From assembly GCA_963693365.1 (NCBI GenBank), contig CAVNZM010000019.1, positions 62,001-126,000 of the forward strand: a stretch of DNA of 64,000 nt. Direction: 5' to 3'. A program made the position numbers and the translations under genes. Source of the DNA: Amoebidium appalachense. Its lineage: Eukaryota; Ichthyosporea. A model generated the notes under the pieces. It ran no database searches. It had not been told where the DNA came from and was given only the letters and a program-made list of their open reading frames with translations. This document shows, in pieces, positions 28,555-35,870 of this stretch. Position 1 is the first letter of the stretch. Every line of letters begins with the position of its first letter.

Positions 28555-28870
28555 GGATGGGCAAACGTGTTCTCCGTGTCTGTGGGTGTGGTTGTCTGTG
28601 GGTGTGGTTTGCTGCTATGGAGGGGTACCTTGTTTGTAGAGAAATGGGTCACGTGTGCCCCATTGGGTACCTGTACTCTATGCAAAAGGAACTTCTTGCC
28701 GGAAGGAAGTTCCCCGGATTGGCTGGTTCTCGGGAACCAGGAACAGCTTGCCAACAACTACACAGGACAGTGGTCATGGAGGCATGGAACGACCTAGCAC
28801 GACAGGAAAATTGGCCGACCATCCGCTTCCACCTTTGCTCCACCCCCCACAATTATCTGCCCCCTACTCA

Positions 28871-29437
28871 ATGCCGATGCGCTTCTATGTCGAATGGCAC
28901 CAGTATGCCCTCCCCGTGACCGGATACAAGAGCTGGTACGAGTGCGTGTACGACTCGGTTGACGCCGCCGCCGCGCTCGAGAGCATGCCGCGGCCGGACC
29001 GCGAGGAGACCATGATCTCGCTCAAGAGCCTGCTGGTGGAGAACAGCTACTCGCTGGGCAAGTTCCTGCTGCGCGCGCTCAACAGCTTCACGGGCATCCA
29101 GTTCAGCCTGTTCTCCAAGCTGCTGATCTCCGACAGCCCCGGCGAGCTCATGGAGCTGCAGAGGCTCGTGAGCAAGGTCGAGGCCGGAGCCGTGGTTATT
29201 GCGTTTGTGGAGAACGAGGGGTCGCTCATGTCGTTCGTGGTCAAGAAGGAGTCGGACGAGGCCGTGTTTATTGTGGCGCTCGACCGGTCGAGGCCGTACA
29301 ACGTGGGGCACCGGGCGTTTGTGGTGCTGCTGGCCAACGCGCTCCTGCATCCGAACAGGCCGATTGAGCTGTCCGATGATATCGACCTGGACGGCATCAC
29401 GGCGGCCATCAGGGAGAAGCGCGTGCAGTGCCAGTAG
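28871..29437 (+). CDS. Hypothetical protein
   Basis: A 188-residue protein from the ATG at 28871, preceded by CCCCCTACTCA, the same block found before the gene at 14372. The frame upstream of this ATG lacks coding character. The sequence mixes amphipathic helices (MISLKSLLVENSYSLGKFLL) with short strands (AGAVVIAFVENEG). No family is recognised. The palindrome-like GGAACTTCTTGCCGGAAGGAAGTTCC region about 160 bp upstream may be regulatory. Confidence 0.55.
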   Translation: MPMRFYVEWHQYALPVTGYKSWYECVYDSVDAAAALESMPRPDREETMISLKSLLVENSYSLGKFLLRALNSFTGIQFSLFSKLLISDSPGELMELQRLVSKVEAGAVVIAFVENEGSLMSFVVKKESDEAVFIVALDRSRPYNVGHRAFVVLLANALLHPNRPIELSDDIDLDGITAAIREKRVQCQ

Positions 29438-29472
29438 AGGGGTGTTTTGTTTATTTTGGGTTGGGTACGCTA

Positions 29473-29646
29473 ATGGCAACAGGGAAGAAATCGAAAAGCC
29501 CGAAGTGGAAGGTCGTCAGGTTGTGGAGGGAGCTTGGGTCCAAGAGGACCGAGCTCAAGAACAAACGCAAGTGCTATCGAAACGGGAAGTCGGTCGGCTG
29601 CTCAGCGGTGCCCCGGAAACTGTTTCAGCGTGGTCCGTGCTATTAG
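29473..29646 (+). CDS. Very basic small protein
   Basis: A 57-residue protein from the ATG at 29473, with about one third Lys/Arg (GKKSKSPKWKVV, KRTELKNKRKC). A TTTATTTTGGGTTGGGTA stretch precedes the ATG. A similar stretch precedes the next small basic gene, so the two may be related late genes. The role could be genome condensation in the virion, by composition only. Confidence 0.5.
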   Translation: MATGKKSKSPKWKVVRLWRELGSKRTELKNKRKCYRNGKSVGCSAVPRKLFQRGPCY

Positions 29647-29673
29647 AGGCTTCTTATTTGGGTTTGGGTGTAT

Positions 29674-29766
29674 ATGGCCCGTATGAAGAAGGTGTTTGCC
29701 TGGAAGCTCCTGGCTAGACAGACGAACAAATGGATGCACATCAAGCGAAAAAGAAAAGAAAAATAA
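29674..29766 (+). CDS. 30-residue basic peptide
   Basis: Short frame from the ATG at 29674: a basic amphipathic peptide (MARMKKVFAWKLLARQ...) ending in a KRKRKEK tail. The stop TAA lies inside AATAAA (29762-29767). TTATTTGGGTTTGGGTGTAT lies directly before the ATG. Its size and charge recall small core peptides of DNA viruses. The tight coupling of promoter-like and poly-A signals supports it despite its length. Confidence 0.4.
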   Translation: MARMKKVFAWKLLARQTNKWMHIKRKRKEK

Positions 29767-29790
29767 ACACGGTTGTTTGACTCTGGAGCT

Positions 29791-29810
29791 GCCTTGGGGA
29801 TCCCCAAGGC
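29791..29810. terminator. Perfect 20-bp palindrome after a poly-A signal
   Basis: GCCTTGGGGATCCCCAAGGC is fully self-complementary and lies 24 bp after AATAAA (29762-29767). AATAAA plus a hairpin fits transcript-end formation like the palindromic 3' ends described for some giant viruses. Confidence 0.5.
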
Positions 29811-29959
29811 GGGTATTGAGCAGCACCTAGTTGCTATTCTAAACTATGCAAGTCACGTGACGACCGGTGGCTACAACCACCACTCCTCTATGATTGGCTG
29901 ATGTCCCTTAGAAGCATCTGTGCGGATCTCCCAACCTCACCCGCCCGTGCCTCACCCAG

Positions 29960-30688
29960 ATGATTTCTCGCCCTACTGCAGACATGAAGCTCCAGCCGTT
30001 CTACCCGAACACCATCCCTCCCGAGGCCGTGTGCGTCTTTGTCGGGCCCCGTGGCAGTGGCAAGAGCATCGCCATGGCCAACGTCCTCTACCACAAGCGC
30101 AAGTACCTGAGCGCCGGCATCGCCATGAGCGCCACCGAGGACGGCAACCAGTTCTGGGGCCGCTTCCTCAACAAGGCGTTCGTCTACAACGAGTTCCGCC
30201 CCACCGAGCTGCGCCAGCTCTATGAGCGCCAGAAGGACAGGGTCAAGAGCTGGACCAAGCGCACCTCCCCCAACATCTTCTGCATCGCCGAGGACGTCAT
30301 ATACGACAAGCAGCTCAAGACCGACCCCACCATCCGCCAGATCTTCTTCAACGGCCGCCACTTCAACTGGTTCTACCTCATGAGCATCCAGTACGCAAAG
30401 AGCATCCCGCCCGAGTACCGCAACAACATCAACTGTCTCTTCGTGTTCGCCGAGGACAGCCAGCTGGAACGCCGGAAGCTGTGGGAGAGCTTCTTCGGCT
30501 TCATCGAGTCCTTCAGGGAGTTCAACGAGCTGCTGAATGAGTACACCCAGAACTACGGCATCCTGGTCCTGGACCGCACCCACAAGTCAAATCGCCCCGA
30601 GGACAAGCTCTACTACTGGCGGGCCGAGCCGTCCATCCGCTTCCGGGCGGGCGACAGGAAGTTCCAGTCGTACGGCAACGAGGACTGA
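29960..30688 (+). CDS. A32-type virion packaging ATPase
   Basis: A 242-residue protein; a second ATG at 29984 is also possible. Residues 29-36 are the Walker A GPRGSGKS. The next block, AGIAMSATEDGNQFWGRF, is the conserved segment after the P-loop in the FtsK-HerA-type packaging ATPases of Nucleocytoviricota. Walker B lies in NIFCIAEDVIYDK near residue 107, followed by RQIFFNGRHF and the sensor-like YLMSIQYAKSIPPEYRNNI. The C-terminal ILVLDRTHKSNRPED is also typical. The enzyme drives genome packaging into capsids, and its presence is strong evidence that this region derives from a capsid-forming virus. It is followed by the coiled-coil gene 35 bp on. Confidence 0.88.
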   Translation: MISRPTADMKLQPFYPNTIPPEAVCVFVGPRGSGKSIAMANVLYHKRKYLSAGIAMSATEDGNQFWGRFLNKAFVYNEFRPTELRQLYERQKDRVKSWTKRTSPNIFCIAEDVIYDKQLKTDPTIRQIFFNGRHFNWFYLMSIQYAKSIPPEYRNNINCLFVFAEDSQLERRKLWESFFGFIESFREFNELLNEYTQNYGILVLDRTHKSNRPEDKLYYWRAEPSIRFRAGDRKFQSYGNED

Positions 30689-30723
30689 AAACCTGCACTT
30701 TTATTTTCTGTGTCCCTCTACTA

Positions 30724-31284
30724 ATGGACATCGGAGCTATTCTGGATGCCAAGATGATGGAGAAGAAGTTCGAGGCCGCACAGGAGGAGTTCAAGGCCGC
30801 ACAGGAGGAGTACCGCCGCGCCATCCTGCAGAAGAACACCGACCTCGAGGCCTACGACCGCCGCAACAAGGAGCTGGAGCGCTGGGTCAAGGAGACGCAG
30901 GAGAAGCTGGAGCAGCAGATCGTGTCCAAAACCGAGCTTGCCGACCGCATGGAGAAGATGAAGGCCGAGTACTGGGAGCAGGCACGCACCAACTACGAGA
31001 AGCTCGACAAGCGCCTCGAGGAGTACGAGAAGGCCCGCGAGCACATCGCCGCCCTCGAGCAGCAGGTGCAGCAGCAGCGCGAGATGCTCGAGAAGCACAC
31101 CACGTCCCTGCAGGCCACCCGTGACCAGCAGGGCGAGGAGCGCGAGCAGCGCAGGCGCGAGCGCGACCGCCAGCTGGAGGCCCTCATCGACAGCAAGCTC
31201 GCCAAGGTCATGCCGCAGCCGCCGTCGCGTATAAAGTACAAGGAGCTGCTGACCAAGCTCAGTGATGACACTCCGCTCTTCTGA
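30724..31284 (+). CDS. Long coiled-coil protein
   Basis: A 186-residue protein, almost wholly helical: Glu/Lys/Gln-rich heptads from residue 10 to 160 (AQEEFKAAQEEYRRAI, KRLEEYEKAREHIAALEQQ). The ATG at 30724 is preceded by TTTTATTTTCTGTG, a motif also found before the methyltransferase gene. It overlaps the next gene by 20 bp. It is likely a structural or scaffold protein beside the packaging ATPase. No family is assigned. Confidence 0.65.
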   Translation: MDIGAILDAKMMEKKFEAAQEEFKAAQEEYRRAILQKNTDLEAYDRRNKELERWVKETQEKLEQQIVSKTELADRMEKMKAEYWEQARTNYEKLDKRLEEYEKAREHIAALEQQVQQQREMLEKHTTSLQATRDQQGEEREQRRRERDRQLEALIDSKLAKVMPQPPSRIKYKELLTKLSDDTPLF

Positions 31285-31753
31285 GACCTCGCTGGCCTAC
31301 CAGGCTGCCGTCGCCTTCTACCGGAGTCACGGATGTGACGCACGTCTGCCGGCGCACCTAGAAGGCCGCATGTACGTCGAGATGGCCCGCAGTGCCGTGT
31401 ACCGCTGGGAGACCCACCGGTTCATCAACAGCCCGTCCGTGATACACCTACACCTTAACGGGGACGACCTGCTGCTGCGCGCGCTCCAGGCCCTGCGGCG
31501 GGTCAGCGAACGTTTCGAGGGCACCGCCTTTGAGCTCGATACCGTCAAGCTTCTTGAAATCGCGAACACGCTGGCGAGGGGAGAGCACGTGCACGTTATT
31601 CTCGGGTCGGGGCTGGTTCTAAAGAGGGGGTTTGTGCCCCTGGAGGGGCTGGGGTTGCTTGTCCCATGGATTCAGCCACATTATGAAATCCCAAGCGACA
31701 ATCTTCTGGGTTTATTCGTTCCAGACACAAATGCCCCGAGCGACGAGACGTAG
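31265..31753 (+). CDS. Hypothetical protein
   Basis: A 162-residue protein from the ATG at 31265, overlapping the coiled-coil gene by 20 bp and the next small gene by 23 bp. This compact layout is typical of viral genomes. The N-terminal half is helical; the C-terminal half has hydrophobic strands (EHVHVILGSGLVLKRG). No family is recognised. Confidence 0.55.
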   Translation: MTLRSSETSLAYQAAVAFYRSHGCDARLPAHLEGRMYVEMARSAVYRWETHRFINSPSVIHLHLNGDDLLLRALQALRRVSERFEGTAFELDTVKLLEIANTLARGEHVHVILGSGLVLKRGFVPLEGLGLLVPWIQPHYEIPSDNLLGLFVPDTNAPSDET

Positions 31754-31934
31754 GCAGCCATGGGGACGTTCAGCTAGGCGTGGGTACAGCGCATGTGTGA
31801 AGGCTCGCAGGAGGTGGATGCCGCGGCAGTGCAGCTTCTGGCGCGATCCACGCTACATCCGTGTGCCGTCCGACCACAACTGGGGTCTCATCAAGGTCAA
31901 TCCGGTCGGGGAGCTCGATGTTGACCCCTTCTAA
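31731..31934 (+). CDS. Small Arg-rich protein
   Basis: A 67-residue protein from the ATG at 31731, overlapping the previous gene in another frame. The first 35 residues are strongly Arg-rich (PRATRRRQPWGRSARRGYS, KARRRW); the rest is an ordered-looking acidic tail ending VGELDVDPF. It converges with the zinc-protein gene 5 bp away. It may be a nucleic-acid-binding virion peptide. Confidence 0.45.
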   Translation: MPRATRRRQPWGRSARRGYSACVKARRRWMPRQCSFWRDPRYIRVPSDHNWGLIKVNPVGELDVDPF

Positions 31935-31939
31935 CGTTG

Positions 31940-32518
31940 TCACCGTGCCGTCAGGAACCCCATGATGCTGGCCTCCGTCTGCCGTGGGGGTGCGGGAAGC
32001 GGAGCGGGGCGCCTGGGGCCCTCCTTGATGGCGTGTCGGGACACCACGTAGAGCTCCTCCAGCACGAACGGGCAGCTGGACAGCTGCACGGGATGCGCCC
32101 CCTTCTGTGAAGCCGCACGGAACTCCTCGATGTCCATGTTGCCCCCGAACAGCTTGAGCACCGACCGTGGAGGGGCGGGGTTCGGCCACGTGTTCCAGCT
32201 TCCCCCCATTCTTCGGTACATCATCGACAGCAAAGAGGGGGCACGGGCCTTGACGTATCCGGGCATCACCTTCAGATGTGCCCGCGCGCACGCGAAAGAA
32301 CAAAACACGTTGGGTGTACAATAAAACAGTTCCTTTTCCGCTTTGAATCGTATTGGTATGGCAACCAGCGGCCCCGTGAACGGGTGGCAGCAGTAGTGGC
32401 ACACACTTTGCGTCAGGTTGACGGGGTTCACGGACACAACAGTGCCCGGAGAAACGCGTTGGTCGGGCAGGGGGGGGGCGATGTGGTTGGGGTTGGGGTA
32501 GTCGGGGTAGAGAGCCAT
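31940..32518 (-). CDS. VLTF-like zinc-ribbon transcription factor
   Basis: A 192-residue protein. A treble-clef/zinc-ribbon-like site is visible: C40-x2/3-C43/C44 (SVCHYCCHPF), then C73-S-F-A-C77 (VFCSFACARAH) after a strand with VAIPIRF. This C-x2-C ... I-P ... F-C-S-x2-C-A pattern is shared by VLTF2/VLTF3-type late transcription factors of Nucleocytoviricota and related FCS-type fingers. The family within that group is not certain. A TATA box (GGGTATAAATAACCC on the minus strand, about 32544-32558) lies about 30 bp upstream, which suggests early expression. Confidence 0.6.
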   Translation of the reverse strand: MALYPDYPNPNHIAPPLPDQRVSPGTVVSVNPVNLTQSVCHYCCHPFTGPLVAIPIRFKAEKELFYCTPNVFCSFACARAHLKVMPGYVKARAPSLLSMMYRRMGGSWNTWPNPAPPRSVLKLFGGNMDIEEFRAASQKGAHPVQLSSCPFVLEELYVVSRHAIKEGPRRPAPLPAPPRQTEASIMGFLTAR

Positions 32519-32543
32519 TTAGGAAACTGCCCGTGCGAATGGG

Positions 32544-32558
32544 TTATTTATACCCTTT
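32544..32558 (-). promoter_or_regulatory. TATA box of the VLTF-like gene
   Basis: Minus-strand GGTATAAATAACCC-type box about 30 bp before the ATG at 32518. Its flanks are partly self-complementary. Confidence 0.55.
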
Positions 32559-32642
32559 GGGCAAGCGGTGTTTGTACGGATTCGGCGTGTTGGGGTTGGT
32601 TGTTTATTGCCGTTTTTGCCACCCACCGGGCGCTTCACACGA

Positions 32643-33056
32643 TTACGCATGAACCACTATACCAGCTGGTGGTTTCGGTGCTATCTTGCGGGCCTTTTTT
32701 TTAGGAGCGCCGGGCGGGTCCGCCTGGGCCTGGCGCTTCTCCGCACTGGTGTCGGGTGTCGCATTGGTCGGGGGGGCAGGGGCGGCTTCCTCGGTTGCTG
32801 GGGGGGCGGGGGCGGCTTGGGCAGAGGCAGACTCGGCCTCGGCTTTTTGGGCCTTAGCCTGGGCCTTCATGAACGGAGCGATGCAGCGGTTCAGGTAGTG
32901 GCGCAACAGGAACTGTCCGACTGTGGGTCCGCCTTCAAAGAGCGGGTCGTCAAGACCCATCTTGTCGATGTCCCCGTCGTGGGCGACGGCGTACTCGCAC
33001 AGGAGCTTCCACTGCTTGCGGATACCGACCTTCTTCTTGGACTTGGTTTCACCCAT
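32643..33056 (-). CDS. Lys-rich protein with Ala/Pro tail
   Basis: A 137-residue protein. The N-terminal 60 residues form a small helical domain (KKKVGIRKQWKLLCEYAV ... GQFLLRHYLNRCIAPFM). The rest is an Ala/Pro/Gln-rich linker and a basic end (KKKARKIAPKP), reminiscent of histone-H1-like tails. The ATG follows TATTTTCTATACCAAAAGGTAAA, the T-rich promoter motif. No family is recognised; nucleic acid binding is a guess. Confidence 0.55.
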   Translation of the reverse strand: MGETKSKKKVGIRKQWKLLCEYAVAHDGDIDKMGLDDPLFEGGPTVGQFLLRHYLNRCIAPFMKAQAKAQKAEAESASAQAAPAPPATEEAAPAPPTNATPDTSAEKRQAQADPPGAPKKKARKIAPKPPAGIVVHA

Positions 33057-33065
33057 TTTACCTTT

Positions 33066-33084
33066 TGGTATAGAAAATATTTAT
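33066..33084 (-). promoter_or_regulatory. T-rich promoter motif and AATAAA overlap
   Basis: On the minus strand GAATAAATATTTTCTATACC serves two roles: AATAAA about 30 bp after the stop of the 33114 gene, and the TTTTCTATAC motif about 11 bp before the ATG at 33056. Confidence 0.5.
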
Positions 33085-33113
33085 TCGTGTTTTTGGGTTG
33101 CGGGCGGGGGAGG

Positions 33114-33650
33114 CTAAAGAAAGATCAATTGCATCTCGGGGTGTGAGACATAAAGACCAACCGGAGCTTCGGACGGCAGGTTGATGTACCTGTCCATACG
33201 GTCGGCAAACCAGCGCGGGGTGTCGGGTGACGGGCTACCGAAGGAGCAGATGCTTTCCTGTACGGGATACCTGATGAACGGGCCACCGAGCCTTGCCGAC
33301 ATCGTGTTCACCAGGTCCTCCTGACGGCGGATGTCGCTCCACATGTCTACCTCCATTGCAAGGCTGCCGGTTTCATGAGCACCCTCCCCACAGTATCTGT
33401 ACTGCTGCCACTCATCCATGGTCTCGGGCGTGCACAGCGGGTACCTCGCGCATGTATCGTCCCGTGTTCCCACAATGTTGGCGGGGATGTCCACATACGT
33501 CCGTGAGCGAAGCACGTCCCTCGTGTAGCCCTCCCTCTCTGCGGCGTAGAGTCTCATCGACGACATTACATAGCGGGCGGATTGCGTGGCTGAAGCGTGA
33601 ATGTGGGCCACAAATAAATCTCTCGCACCAACATGGAGATACCATGCCAT
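33114..33650 (-). CDS. Hypothetical protein, head-to-head with the histone gene
   Basis: A 178-residue protein if it starts at 33650. That start overlaps the histone-doublet start by 18 bp on the other strand, so an internal ATG (MSSMRLYAAEREG, near 33568) is an alternative. The sequence has acidic and aromatic stretches (DEWQQYRYCGEG, PRWFADRMDRYI). No family is recognised. AATAAA follows about 30 bp after the stop. Confidence 0.5.
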   Translation of the reverse strand: MAWYLHVGARDLFVAHIHASATQSARYVMSSMRLYAAEREGYTRDVLRSRTYVDIPANIVGTRDDTCARYPLCTPETMDEWQQYRYCGEGAHETGSLAMEVDMWSDIRRQEDLVNTMSARLGGPFIRYPVQESICSFGSPSPDTPRWFADRMDRYINLPSEAPVGLYVSHPEMQLIFL

Positions 33651-34340
33651 GCGCAGAACAACGGCGTGCTGAACTGCCTGCCCGAGGTGCTACCGTGCTA
33701 CTACCCCGACACGGCGTTTCCGTCCCCTGACGCGCTTTTGCCCCGGGAAAAGTGCAAGTCCTACAATGCCTACACATACCGCCTGCTCAAACGCATGTCT
33801 ACGCTTGCCATAAACAAACACGCCCTGGACTACCTCAACATGTTCCAGACCGCACTACAGGAAAAGATCGGCATGTGCATCGTACACATGCTGGGCGACG
33901 CACGCCACGTCACCGTCAAGCTCAGGCACGTGGTCGGGGCCGCCCGTGTGTTCCTTTCGGACAGCGTGGTGCGTGGCATGTTGACGCGCATTCAGGAGAG
34001 CCTCGCCCTGTACGAGGACAACAACCTGACTGTCGGCACGCGCACCACCATTACGCGCAGGTGCAAGTTGGTGTTCCCCCCATCACGATTTCGCAACACC
34101 CTTCTCGCTCTTGACCCTACCGTCAAGTGGCGCGTCAGTGTCATCAGTGGCATCGCCTGCGCGTGCATAATCCAATCCTTCACCGAGTGCGTCCTAACCG
34201 AAGCCCTGGCGCTGTGCCGCAAATCCAACCGCAAGCGCGTCATGACGGAGCACCTGCAGGACGCCTTCTACCCCGCGCTCACCGAGACCAGCCGCTTGCT
34301 GGAACAGCACATTCACAACCGCACGGTGGCCCCTTTGTAG
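33633..34340 (+). CDS. Viral histone doublet, H2B-like plus H2A-like folds
   Basis: A 235-residue protein with two histone folds in one chain. Residues about 45-113 follow the H2B order: Y-x-YRLLKRM, then AINKHALDYLNMFQTALQEKI, then the loop and a helix ending VGAARVFLSDSV. Residues about 143-228 follow H2A: LVFPPSRFRN corresponds to the H2A segment L-x-F-P-V-G-R, then a central helix, then ALALCRKSNRKRVMTEHLQDAF, then a helix ending SRLLEQHI. H2B-H2A fusions are known in Marseilleviridae and relatives, where they package virion DNA. The tails are short. The gene is divergent from the 33650 gene and 13 bp before the ligase. Confidence 0.78.
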   Translation: MEIPCHAQNNGVLNCLPEVLPCYYPDTAFPSPDALLPREKCKSYNAYTYRLLKRMSTLAINKHALDYLNMFQTALQEKIGMCIVHMLGDARHVTVKLRHVVGAARVFLSDSVVRGMLTRIQESLALYEDNNLTVGTRTTITRRCKLVFPPSRFRNTLLALDPTVKWRVSVISGIACACIIQSFTECVLTEALALCRKSNRKRVMTEHLQDAFYPALTETSRLLEQHIHNRTVAPL

Positions 34341-34353
34341 CCCCCTGTCAGTG

Positions 34354-34890
34354 ATGAAGCCAATGCTGGGCCGCCGACTGCGCACCGACAGCCACAACCA
34401 ACCGCTGGAGGATATGACCGGCTGGTATGCCTCAGAGAAATACGACGGCATCCGCTGCGTGTGGGACGGCCGAAGCCTGTGGACACGCCACGGCAAGCGG
34501 ATCCCTGCCCCCCTCTGGTTTACAAGGGGGTTTCCCAAGCGTGTGCTGGACGGCGAGCTGTTCGCGGGCTACGGCACCCGGCCGCGGATTGTGGGCATAG
34601 TTCGGAACATACAGAACAAATGGTGGCCAAAGGTGCGCTTTATGGTGTTCGACATGCCCGCAAAGCGGGTGCCCTTTGCAACCCGAATCGGTGGTCCGCC
34701 CCGACTCCGGGCAAAGACCATCCGGGTGGTTCGTCATATACGCGTCAGGAACAACCGTGCGCTGTACCGGATGTTCAACCGTATCACCGGCGCGGGCGGC
34801 GAGGGCGTCGTGCTGCGGCAGCCGGACTCCCTTTACGTCAATGGGCGCAGCAAGGCATTCAAGAAGTACAAACCTTTTGGCGTAGACTAA
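34354..34890 (+). CDS. Minimal ATP-dependent DNA ligase
   Basis: A 178-residue protein from the ATG at 34354. Nucleotidyltransferase motifs are in order: motif I EKYDGIR with the adenylated Lys at residue 29, motif III LDGELFAG, motif IIIa RFMVFDMP, motif IV GGEGVVLR and motif V FKKYKP at the C-terminus. No OB-fold follows, so this is shorter than Chlorella-virus ligase (about 298 residues). It would be a catalytic-domain-only enzyme, possibly helped by PCNA or another protein. It is on the same strand as the histone doublet and 13 bp after it. Confidence 0.82.
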   Translation: MKPMLGRRLRTDSHNQPLEDMTGWYASEKYDGIRCVWDGRSLWTRHGKRIPAPLWFTRGFPKRVLDGELFAGYGTRPRIVGIVRNIQNKWWPKVRFMVFDMPAKRVPFATRIGGPPRLRAKTIRVVRHIRVRNNRALYRMFNRITGAGGEGVVLRQPDSLYVNGRSKAFKKYKPFGVD

Positions 34891-34891
34891 A

Positions 34892-35851
34892 CTAGGGCTC
34901 GGGTGTGGGGATTACGCAGGCCCCGTATGGCCGTGCGGGGGCTGGCTTCGTGAGGCCTGGCAGGCCCGGCACTGTCTGTGACACAACGTCCTTCCCGACC
35001 CCTTCTGCCGTCGTGGTGTTGCTCTTAGGGGGTGCCTGGTAGTACTTCAGCCACCCAAATCCGTCCCGTGTGCACACCTGGAGGTCGTTGAACCGGATGT
35101 ACATGTCCCTGTCCGGCGCCCAGCTGCTGTCCCCGCCCCCGTAGAAGTTGGAAAAGTAGAACGTGTCGATGAACACGTCCTCGCTCTTGCGCCAGTCGAT
35201 CTTGATGTTGACAGCGACCTCGCCGTTGTAGAATCCAACAAGCCGCCCGTCGTTCTTCCCGATTGTGTTGAGTCGGACCCAGAAATAAAGAAACGCCCAC
35301 TGGTCCGTTGGCAGCCGCAGCGGTTTGCCGCTCGTGGCGTTCATCCACACCACATCCCGCCCCATTCTCTCCTTCTTGCCGTGGAGGTACAGGTAGCTCA
35401 CGAGCTCGCCGTTCGTGCGCCACATGTTGCGCGCGCTGAAGCCCATCGATGAGTCGCGGCCGCCCGTCGGGCACGTGTTGCCGCACAGCCCAGGCAGCTT
35501 GCCGCCCTTGGCAAAGTCGTACGTGCTTTCGAACTTGACGCTGTATGCGTACATGGCCTCCAAAGTCCGGTCGAGGCCCACCTTCCACTGGAACGAGCAC
35601 TCCTGGGTGCCGACGCACCCGGCCGGGAGTTTCATGCGCAGGCTGCCCTGGTGTGCCATCATGTTCCTGGCATCGCCGGTCGCCATGGTCACGTTGGGCA
35701 CGTCCTTGCGCAACAACTCGACCGCGTAGGGTCCGTCCGCGACGTTTTTGAACGTGCGATAGAACAGGAGCGCGGACCCGGCCGGGCACTGCGACCTCTT
35801 GCACTGCGCCGTGGACGCACACAGCATGGCCGACATCAACAGGCGCATCAT
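34892..35851 (-). CDS. Secreted PL14-type polysaccharide lyase
   Basis: A 319-residue protein with an N-terminal signal-like stretch (MMRLLMSAMLCASTAQC). The body matches polysaccharide lyase family 14 (alginate/glucuronan lyase type, known from Chlorella viruses, fungi and molluscs). It has YSVKFESTYDFAKGGKLPGL near residues 103-122, then GFSARNMWRTNGEL, a W-x-x-x-x-x-x-VRLNTIGKNDGRL block near 185-204, and FSNFYGGGDSSWAPD near 234-247. It could degrade host or prey surface glycans during entry or exit. It starts about 20 bp after the capsid-like gene's poly-A signal, on the same strand. Confidence 0.72.
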   Translation of the reverse strand: MMRLLMSAMLCASTAQCKRSQCPAGSALLFYRTFKNVADGPYAVELLRKDVPNVTMATGDARNMMAHQGSLRMKLPAGCVGTQECSFQWKVGLDRTLEAMYAYSVKFESTYDFAKGGKLPGLCGNTCPTGGRDSSMGFSARNMWRTNGELVSYLYLHGKKERMGRDVVWMNATSGKPLRLPTDQWAFLYFWVRLNTIGKNDGRLVGFYNGEVAVNIKIDWRKSEDVFIDTFYFSNFYGGGDSSWAPDRDMYIRFNDLQVCTRDGFGWLKYYQAPPKSNTTTAEGVGKDVVSQTVPGLPGLTKPAPARPYGACVIPTPEP

Positions 35852-35870
35852 TTAGTCGTGGGCACAGACT

